A stretch of DNA of 55,257 nt, from positions 1-55,257 of the forward strand of contig QFQQ01000040.1 of the NCBI GenBank assembly GCA_003243445.1, written 5' to 3'. A program made the position numbers and the translations under genes. This document shows positions 49,730 through 55,257 of the stretch, one piece after another. The notes beneath the pieces are model-generated. The model was given only the letters and a program-made list of their open reading frames with translations, was not told the DNA's origin and ran no database searches. Every line of letters begins with the position of its first letter. Position 1 is the first letter of the stretch. The DNA comes from Citrobacter freundii (lineage in GTDB: Bacteria; Bacteroidota; Bacteroidia; Chitinophagales; Chitinophagaceae).

Positions 49730-50239
49730 ATGAAACCTGTCTTCAAAACCGTCTTTACTGGTCTTATCGTTGCAGGCATTGCTGGTCCATCCGTCGCACA
49801 GGTACAGACCCTGCCCGAAGTGACCGTTATCTCGCGGAATTATAAATACCTGCGCGCTGTGGACAACAAGGAATCTTCACAACCCGTAAAGCTGCTGGAG
49901 CGTAAAGCCGCAGTGTACGACATCAAGAATTCGGAATATTATGATGAAGATTACGAAAACTATTACATCACATTTTATCTGCCCGACGGCTATGTACTGG
50001 CAACCTATGATGAAAATGGTAAGTTGCTTCAAACTGCCGAACGCTTCAAGAATACTGCCCTGCCCTCTGCGGTGCGAAAGGCCGTAGCTAAAAGATATCC
50101 CAATTGGGCGGTGACTGATGACACTTACGTCGTTAAGTATGACGAATTAGATGGGGCTAAAAGAAAATATAAGATGACGCTAAAAAATGGCGACAAGCGG
50201 ATCAGGATAAAGGCCGATGAAAACGGCAATCTGGATTGA
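49730..50239 (+). CDS. Secreted PepSY-like protein, paralogue
   Basis: 169 aa with a signal peptide (about 1-23, ending SVAQ). It aligns along its whole length with the protein at 37520: PEVTVISRNYKYLRAVDNKE against PGVTVMSRNYKYLNAVDSKE, and AVRKAVAKRYPNWAVTDDTY against AVRKAVLSKYPGWAIQRDLY. Periplasmic, function unknown. It has its own operator and a terminator. Confidence 0.78.
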   Translation: MKPVFKTVFTGLIVAGIAGPSVAQVQTLPEVTVISRNYKYLRAVDNKESSQPVKLLERKAAVYDIKNSEYYDEDYENYYITFYLPDGYVLATYDENGKLLQTAERFKNTALPSAVRKAVAKRYPNWAVTDDTYVVKYDELDGAKRKYKMTLKNGDKRIRIKADENGNLD

Positions 50240-50279
50240 ACCAGCAAGGTCAGTATCTCCGGCTTACTTACGAACCCCA

Positions 50280-50320
50280 GGGGTTTCAACCAACAGGAGA
50301 AACCCCATTTTTATTTTTAT
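50280..50320 (+). terminator. Rho-independent terminator
   Basis: GGGGTTTC (50280-50287) pairs with GAAACCCC (50299-50306), followed by ATTTTTATTTTTAT. It overlaps the 3' end of the convergent flippase-like gene. Confidence 0.8.
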
Positions 50321-51341
50321 AGGCCGACCTGAGCCACCGGCGGTAAAGATACATTCCAACCGGTATGGGGAACCAGAAAGACAACAACCGGTATACCATG
50401 GTGACAACTATTGCCAACCCGGCGGGGCTTCCGGACTGTGTAAAAAAGAAACTCATGCTTCCTTCATACAGGATCAACCCCCCGGGGAGAAACGGAACGA
50501 TCGATATTATCTGGCTGCTTACCAGGGCCAGCAAGGGGATCAGGGGATTGATTGGATGCCCCAGGCCGAGAAAGAGCACATATAATGTAGCGGCATCTGT
50601 AATAAATAAACATAACTGTAACAACAGCGCGTGCAATGAGGCAGTTTTATGGATTCTGAAAAAAGAACCGATCCTGACCGCCTCTGAAGTATTATCACTT
50701 GATCCAGCGACTCGCAGTCCATTCTCCATTAAACGCCTTACGATCTTTACCCGCGATAAATGTTTATACAAGCGGCCAAAGGTTTTGTTGCCGCAGGCGT
50801 GTATCACAACGGCAGTAAGAATAAAATAAATGCCCACGCCCGTGACCAACGCCGACCGGATCCAATTGAACGAACCGGGCATGAAGAGGGTAATGATCAA
50901 AAGCAATACCATCAGCATTTCAACTGCTACGTAAAAAATAACCAGTTCAATCAGTATAACCGATACGATCTGGTGACGGGTAAACTGATAGCGAGTAAAA
51001 AAGCGATAAAAAAATGCATTCCCGCTTATGCCAGCGCTTGGCATAGTTTGATTGAACAACAATGCAATAACAGCGGCTTTTACAGTATCGGCTAGTGATG
51101 GCAGATTTTCCCTGTTAAAACAACGTAACAATCTGCGGTAGATAAGTGCCGAAATGATATACGTCAACCATTGCGACAGGAATGCTATTGAAAGCCAAAA
51201 TGGATTTATTTCATGTAAGAAGCCCAGTTCTATTTTAATCGACGAGAAATAATAGATCACCACAATGAAAACAGCAATGAACATCAGGAAAAACCAGCTC
51301 AGATATCTTGTTCTCCCCTTTGAATTCAGCGTTGTTCGCAT
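50286..51341 (-). CDS. UPF0104/lysylphosphatidylglycerol synthase TM-region family protein
   Basis: 351 aa with about eight membrane helices. Family pointers: FLSQWLTYIISALIYRRLLR, the LFNQTMPSAGISGNAFFYRF block typical of the LPG_synthase_TM/UPF0104 domain, and SIVPFLPGGLILYEGSMSFF near the end (compare PGGLGxxE). The domain flips lipids or houses the membrane part of MprF; here there is no transferase domain. It starts 36 bp after the lipoprotein stop and is likely cotranscribed with it. Confidence 0.8.
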   Translation of the reverse strand: MRTTLNSKGRTRYLSWFFLMFIAVFIVVIYYFSSIKIELGFLHEINPFWLSIAFLSQWLTYIISALIYRRLLRCFNRENLPSLADTVKAAVIALLFNQTMPSAGISGNAFFYRFFTRYQFTRHQIVSVILIELVIFYVAVEMLMVLLLIITLFMPGSFNWIRSALVTGVGIYFILTAVVIHACGNKTFGRLYKHLSRVKIVRRLMENGLRVAGSSDNTSEAVRIGSFFRIHKTASLHALLLQLCLFITDAATLYVLFLGLGHPINPLIPLLALVSSQIISIVPFLPGGLILYEGSMSFFFTQSGSPAGLAIVVTMVYRLLSFWFPIPVGMYLYRRWLRSAYKNKNGVSPVG

Positions 51342-51377
51342 GCCACGATTGTTATGATGATTGATGGGATTAACAAA

Positions 51378-52040
51378 TCAAAATGCTCTTTTATCTTCCT
51401 TAACGGTGTTCTTCGCGATCACTTTCTCTTTTATAAGGTCGTTTACGATGATCTTTCCATATTCGCTGCTCAGTTTTATAGATGAAGATGGGTCGAACGA
51501 TTGGCTTTGCGAGGAATACAGTAACTGCGGGCTATCTCCCAGGATATAAAAATTACTTTCCCAGAAGTACCGCGTATCAGTCACATAATAACCGGGTGAG
51601 TACACCCGCCCGTACATAGTTGAATAATATCCCCAGAAATAATTATGGTACATCGAATACGGAGAATAATAGACCCGCGCAGGTATATAGCTTCGTTCTT
51701 TCTTTTTGTCGAGCAACACAACTGTCAGTACCGCATCGAAGCCGTTGTCGTTTAACATTGCCAGCGCATCCTGTTCGCTTATGCTCTCAAAGGCTTTCGG
51801 GCCAAATTCTTCACAGGCGCATACGGCTTCATATCCCAAATTCCGCAGATTGTTGACCAGGCTGGTCTCCATTTCTTCGCGGATACGTCTGTCCGGGTCG
51901 GTCATGAGGCCGAGCACAAGTATCTTGCTATACTGGGGTGAATGATGTTCTTTTGCTGTCCAGGAACTGGTCAGTCGCGTGCTTGAACAGCCCGGCAATA
52001 CCAGGCAAACAGCACAGAGGAGTGGAAGCCAATGTTTCAT
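51378..52040 (-). CDS. Lipoprotein (DUF4136-like)
   Basis: 220 aa. The lipobox LPGCSSTRL sets Cys18 as the lipidated residue. The mature part starts with TSSWTAKEHHSPQYSKILVL and has a Tyr-rich middle (YSPYSMYHNYFWGYYSTMYG), as in the DUF4136-type outer-membrane lipoproteins of Gram-negatives. Probably anchored in the outer membrane. The first gene of a unit with the flippase-like protein. Confidence 0.75.
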   Translation of the reverse strand: MKHWLPLLCAVCLVLPGCSSTRLTSSWTAKEHHSPQYSKILVLGLMTDPDRRIREEMETSLVNNLRNLGYEAVCACEEFGPKAFESISEQDALAMLNDNGFDAVLTVVLLDKKKERSYIPARVYYSPYSMYHNYFWGYYSTMYGRVYSPGYYVTDTRYFWESNFYILGDSPQLLYSSQSQSFDPSSSIKLSSEYGKIIVNDLIKEKVIAKNTVKEDKRAF

Positions 52041-52085
52041 TTCAGTAATTTCCGGGAAGTTCGGGTTGATGGCTAACCAGGCAAA

Positions 52086-52119
52086 TGATCTTGATCAGTT
52101 GAACACCCTATTCAGATCA
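52086..52119 (-). promoter_or_regulatory. FNR/CRP-type box for the lipoprotein gene
   Basis: The exact box TGATCTTGATCA (52086-52097, a perfect palindrome except the centre) is 51.5 bp before 52040. A right half-site CTATTCAGATCA (52108-52119) lies 22 bp upstream. No clear -7 element is seen. From 52120 to 52402 I see no gene or motif. Confidence 0.65.
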
Positions 52120-52402
52120 ATGATCGAGTTCTTCGCTGATCGAAAAAGATAACCTGACGCTCAGCAGGCAAATAATGCAGTTGGCGCCTGACTCTTATAA
52201 AGCGTGTATTGTATCGGGACATTAGTTTTACTCCATCGTTCAAAGCGATCCCTGAGTGCGCTGATCTTTGCAGCAAGAATGAGGTCACTGTGCTACACCT
52301 ACGACCTTAGTACCCCGGTCTGTCTTCGATCTGAGTTACGCGGATATTGTTTGATACCTTAAATACTCGAATCCGCATTAAGCCATTTAACGTCAATCGC
52401 CG

Positions 52403-52467
52403 TGATAAACATTGCTACGCAATATGATTTCAATCATTAGACCGCTTTCAATAGCACATTATTTTTG
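52403..52467 (+). promoter_or_regulatory. FNR/CRP-type box pair and perfect -7 element
   Basis: The exact box TGATTTCAATCA (52425-52436, flanked ATGAT..ATCAT) and a degenerate TGATAAACATTG (52403-52414) lie 22 bp apart. TATTTTTG (52460-52467) matches TAnnTTTG perfectly with the box at about -41.5. The start codon at 52491 is about 20 nt after the predicted start of transcription. Confidence 0.8.
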
Positions 52468-52490
52468 GGCGAGATAAAAACAAATTAGAG

Positions 52491-52691
52491 ATGAGCAAAA
52501 CAACTGCAAAAAAACAAGTGAAGCTGTGCTATGAACATGTGGGCGGGAAGATGGGGAGCCTGCTGTTGGAACGATTTGTAGCCAACGGATGGCTCGCCAA
52601 AACACCCGGTAAAAAAGAACTGTATATCACAGAAAAGGGAATGCAGGGGTTCAACGATCTCGGCATTGATCTGTCAAAGATCGAAGGCTGA
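52491..52691 (+). CDS. Isolated C-terminal domain of an ArsR-type regulator
   Basis: 66 aa. KLCYEHVGGKMGSLLLERFV, then NGWLAKTPGKKELYITEKGM and GFNDLGIDLSKI match the C-terminal part of a group of ArsR-family repressors (the CYDHLAGxLG...GxxLxxxG...LGID pattern). The DNA-binding helix-turn-helix half is absent and no remnant is visible upstream. With its own operator and -7 element it looks like a genuine stand-alone small protein, perhaps a ligand sensor or dimerisation inhibitor. The last island gene. Confidence 0.65.
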   Translation: MSKTTAKKQVKLCYEHVGGKMGSLLLERFVANGWLAKTPGKKELYITEKGMQGFNDLGIDLSKIEG

Positions 52692-52834
52692 CAATGGCGA
52701 ACCCCGTCGCCGGCTATAATTTCAGTTAATCATAGGTTTCCTGTCATTTTCCCGGGGTAAGCCAGCTCATCAGCGCGGCCTCCGCGTATACGTAAATCGT
52801 GCGTGCATTCATTTACCAGTAAATCCTGGATCCC

Positions 52835-53851
52835 TTATTCAAGGCTGATAATGGTTTTGATAATTCCCCTCGCCGGATCAAGCCACCCTTTGAATTCATC
52901 TCCTACCCTGTCAAATGAAACGGTTTGAGAGATGTAATTAAGCGGCTTCACCTTTCCGTTCCTGATGGCGGACAGCACCTGTTCAAAATCAGCGATAGTT
53001 GCATTTCGGCTGCTCATTAACGTCGCTTCGCGTTTATGAAATTCCGGATGACTGAAAGATATTGCTTCTTTCTGCAAACCGATCAGCACATATCTTCCGC
53101 CATGTGCCAGATAAGTAAAGCCTTTGTTGATAGCGCCGAGATTTCCGGTGGCATCGATCACCACAGTGGGCATATCACCGTTTGTGATGGATGACAATGC
53201 TTCGGTTACATTCTCTGATGCGGCATTCACGGTATAAGGAATTCCAAGTTTTTCGCGGCAAAACGTTAACCGGTTTTCATTCACATCGAGCGCGATCACT
53301 TCTCCTCCCTGTGCTTTTGCAAACTCCATTGTACCCAATCCGATGGGTCCCGCTCCTATTACCAGTACGAACTCTCCTTTTTCAACGCCAGCCCTCCGCA
53401 CACCATGTGCGCCGATCGCCAGCGGTTCGACAAGCGCCAGTTCGTCGAAACTGAGTGATCCGCCATGAAGCAGGGCTGATGCGGGAACAGATAAGAACTC
53501 CCTCATTCCGCCGTCCACATGCACACCGCAAACTTTCATCTGCACGCAACAGTTTGGTTTATTATTTCTGCAGGCGATGCAAACACCACAATGGTAATAA
53601 GGAATAAAAGTGACCCGTTCACCCGGATGAAAATCAGGTGCACCATCCACTTCCACCAATTCACCCGAAAGTTCATGACCAAGGATGCGCGGATAGCTGA
53701 AGAATGGCTGCGTCCCTTCAAAAGCGTGAAGGTCTGTTCCACATACACCAATTCGTTTTATTTTAATGATCGCCTGCCCTTTCTCCAGCACCGGCCTTGC
53801 AGTTTCAGTATACTGGAATTTGCCGGGCTCTGTACAGATCAATGTATTCAT
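52835..53851 (-). CDS. Zinc-dependent sugar/polyol dehydrogenase (MDR family)
   Basis: 338 aa. Catalytic zinc in GVCGTDLHAFEG and LGHELSGELVE, structural zinc cluster CGVCIACRNNKPNCC, Rossmann motif VLVIGAGPIGLGTMEFAKA. It resembles the L-galactonate/threonine/polyol dehydrogenase branch rather than ethanol dehydrogenases. It lies 49 bp after the aldo/keto reductase on the same strand, suggesting a sugar-oxidation pathway such as L-fucose degradation (inference). No regulon box; flank of the island. Confidence 0.85.
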   Translation of the reverse strand: MNTLICTEPGKFQYTETARPVLEKGQAIIKIKRIGVCGTDLHAFEGTQPFFSYPRILGHELSGELVEVDGAPDFHPGERVTFIPYYHCGVCIACRNNKPNCCVQMKVCGVHVDGGMREFLSVPASALLHGGSLSFDELALVEPLAIGAHGVRRAGVEKGEFVLVIGAGPIGLGTMEFAKAQGGEVIALDVNENRLTFCREKLGIPYTVNAASENVTEALSSITNGDMPTVVIDATGNLGAINKGFTYLAHGGRYVLIGLQKEAISFSHPEFHKREATLMSSRNATIADFEQVLSAIRNGKVKPLNYISQTVSFDRVGDEFKGWLDPARGIIKTIISLE

Positions 53852-53900
53852 TGTGACAATAATTTATAAAAGACAAAACAACTGAAAATCCTGAACTTTA

Positions 53901-54923
53901 TCAGCTTAACATTTTAGGATAGAGGCTGCTGATCAACTGCTGCGATAGTAATTCCTGCCAGAAAGCAACCGGCAGGCTGGTCTGTGCCAGCGCAAGGTTT
54001 TGCCTGACCCTCTTTTCGTCCGTTGTATTCAGGGCCACGCTGCTTACACCCGGAACGTTCAGACCGAATTGCACAGCCGCCGCAGCAGGGCTGACATCAT
54101 ACTCCCTGCACACCAGGTTGAAGCGTTTACGCCATTGATACAACTCAGGATGCGTTGAATCACTGACCCTTTTGTAATCATAGTAATCACTTCCAATAAT
54201 AAAACCTGAATGGAATACCGCACTGTTGATCACCTGTATTCCCCTGCCGTGCAACTCTCCGATAAAATGAAGCAGCTCCATTGGGTGCTCCCTGATCGTC
54301 ATACTATTTGCGATCATGACCCAATCCAATTCAACATCGCCGGCGATCCGTTGGATGATACGCCAGCTTTTAGCGCCGACGCCAACGCCGGTTACAACGC
54401 CTTTTCGCTTCAGTTCATGCAAAGCCTTATAGGCTTCAAGGATGTCTTTATACAATTGATCGGCATGACGCTGATCTGTAGCTGTGTGCATATATTCGTC
54501 CGGATCGTGTACGGATACCATCTGCGGAATATATCCATTCAGCAGACCATTTCCCTGTTCAAAGCACCTCATGATGCCTTCATAGCTGATCTGCTGAACA
54601 GCATCATGTTCCAGGTTTTTCCATACACCCGGCTCGAATGTTGGTTCATCAGATTGCAACGCCGTGCGGAACCAGCCGAGCTTATTACTTATAATGACCT
54701 TATCAGCAGGAACAGATAGCTCCTTCAAATATTTACCTAACACCTCCAGCGCCAGACCTGCACCGTATTTTCCAGCCGAATCAAATACCACAGGTGATGG
54801 AGAAAGCCGTACGGATTCAGCGACGATACCCCGTTTTGTATCATCAGGAAGTGTTACGAATAAATTTCCCAGGCCACTTGTGCCAAAGACTACGGGTGGA
54901 AGAGTTAACATGGAATTATTCAT
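53901..54923 (-). CDS. Aldo/keto reductase (aldose/L-fucose dehydrogenase-like)
   Basis: 340 aa TIM-barrel reductase. Pattern FGTSGLGNLF, then VFDSAGKYGAGLALEVLGKY with the catalytic Asp and Tyr, ISNKLGWFR with the Lys, and VSVHDPDEYM with the His. It resembles D-threo-aldose 1-dehydrogenases, which oxidise L-fucose and related sugars to lactones. It starts a two-gene unit with the zinc dehydrogenase. No operator box upstream; the next ~90 bp to the right-hand repeat hold nothing recognisable. Confidence 0.85.
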   Translation of the reverse strand: MNNSMLTLPPVVFGTSGLGNLFVTLPDDTKRGIVAESVRLSPSPVVFDSAGKYGAGLALEVLGKYLKELSVPADKVIISNKLGWFRTALQSDEPTFEPGVWKNLEHDAVQQISYEGIMRCFEQGNGLLNGYIPQMVSVHDPDEYMHTATDQRHADQLYKDILEAYKALHELKRKGVVTGVGVGAKSWRIIQRIAGDVELDWVMIANSMTIREHPMELLHFIGELHGRGIQVINSAVFHSGFIIGSDYYDYKRVSDSTHPELYQWRKRFNLVCREYDVSPAAAAVQFGLNVPGVSSVALNTTDEKRVRQNLALAQTSLPVAFWQELLSQQLISSLYPKMLS

Positions 54924-55015
54924 TAAAGAAAAATGATTAGCAAGTTTAAAATCAGATTGCTGGTCTCAGTGATGATCGGCGTAGGGCCCCCTCTCAATGT
55001 CCCCCTTCTGGCTAT

Positions 55016-55257
55016 AATCGTTACCCAAATTTTCGGACTTGCGTAAGGTTCCTCCTCCGGCGGACACGTCCCGCTGATTCCGCAGATTTAACGCTTACCT
55101 CTGTTGAAGCGTCCTGAAGAAATTGGATATTTTTCTATTTGCCTGCGCAGATACGCAGATGACTCCCTTGTTTAACACACCATCTGCGCATCTGCGTGTT
55201 TTATATCCGCGTAAATCTGCGGGAACCTTACGCCATTCATAGATTTGGGTAACGATT
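55016..55257. repeat. Palindromic repeat, right flank
   Basis: The outer arms AATCGTTACCCAAAT (55016-55030) and its exact reverse complement (55243-55257) enclose inner arms GCGTAAGGTTCC (55041-55052) and GGAACCTTACGC (55222-55233). The interior starts with the same CCTCCTCCGGCGGACACGTC string as position 4 of the window and contains CGCAGAT/ATCTGCG units. It is a related copy of the left-flank repeat with longer termini, and may continue past the window end. MITE-like organisation; no transposase in view. Confidence 0.75.

Noticed and set aside
1..55257. tRNA, rRNA, transposase or integrase genes that would mark a mobile island
   Set aside because: None could be recognised in either strand, so the mobility of the island rests only on the flanking repeats.

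Overview
The window is a ~52 kb stress/dormancy gene island from a member of the Bacteroidota, most likely a Chitinophagaceae-like soil or water bacterium. The evidence is the protein styles (PepSY-like and 2TM-domain small proteins, an REC-Crp fusion regulator) and promoter -7 elements of the Bacteroidota type TAnnTTTG. The genus cannot be fixed from the sequence alone.

Layout. 1-1.8 kb: a palindromic intergenic repeat, a secreted metallo-beta-lactamase-fold protein and a secreted hypothetical; these look like ordinary flank. 1.9-5.4 kb: coiled-coil protein, truncated DoxX-like protein, MgtA-type P-type ATPase. 5.6-10.8 kb: baeRF-type release-factor-like protein, universal stress protein (USP), PEP synthase, Hsp20. 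10.8-17 kb: USP, an MCE/Mla lipid-transport operon with an HdeD-like protein, USP, class I aldolase. 17-25 kb: phosphorylase-like GT-B enzyme, phosphoribosyltransferase, YciE/F-like protein, PEBP, CDP-alcohol phosphatidyltransferase, a frame-disrupted USP, a wrecked class II ribonucleotide reductase, a second baeRF. 25-31 kb: two three-BON proteins, alcohol dehydrogenase, PfkB kinase, FMN-binding PPOX protein, diverged Hsp20, membrane proteins. 31-38 kb: MgtC, 2TM proteins, a second P-type ATPase, USP, PepSY-like protein. 38.4-41.1 kb: cytosolic PAS-PAS histidine kinase overlapping an REC-cNMP-HTH(Crp) regulator. 41-52.7 kb: CoA-transferase/flavodoxin/deacetylase/dehydrogenase operon, holin-like operon, triple-USP operon, second PepSY-like protein, lipoprotein, isolated ArsR-type C-terminal domain. 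52.8-55.3 kb: a sugar dehydrogenase and an aldo/keto reductase, probably ordinary flank, then a second copy of the palindromic repeat.

Main result. The intergenic regions carry a recurrent FNR/CRP-type palindrome TGAY-N4-RTCA. I located 27 exact copies by eye, against about 3 expected by chance for 55 kb of uniform-composition DNA. Most come as a strong box plus a second exact or degenerate box exactly 22 bp away, with the pair centred roughly 55 and 77 bp upstream of the start codon. At many of them a TAnnTTTG-like -7 element sits where it should if the proximal box is at -41.5 and the distal one at -63.5. The REC-Crp protein has the Glu...Arg recognition-helix residues expected to read a TGA...TCA core, and a box pair lies upstream of its own operon.

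The gene content (USPs, Hsp20, cation ATPase, PfkB, class II RNR, phosphoribosyltransferase, release-factor-like proteins, FMN protein) closely parallels the Mycobacterium tuberculosis DosR dormancy regulon, but with a different regulator class and operator. My inference is a self-contained low-oxygen or energy-limitation regulon of Bacteroidota, with the genes linked mainly by the shared operator. Its carbon genes (PEP synthase, class I aldolase, PfkB, phosphorylase-like enzyme, CoA-transferase, alcohol dehydrogenases) would reroute carbon and dispose of reductant. The USPs, sHSPs, ion pumps and envelope proteins would protect the resting cell.
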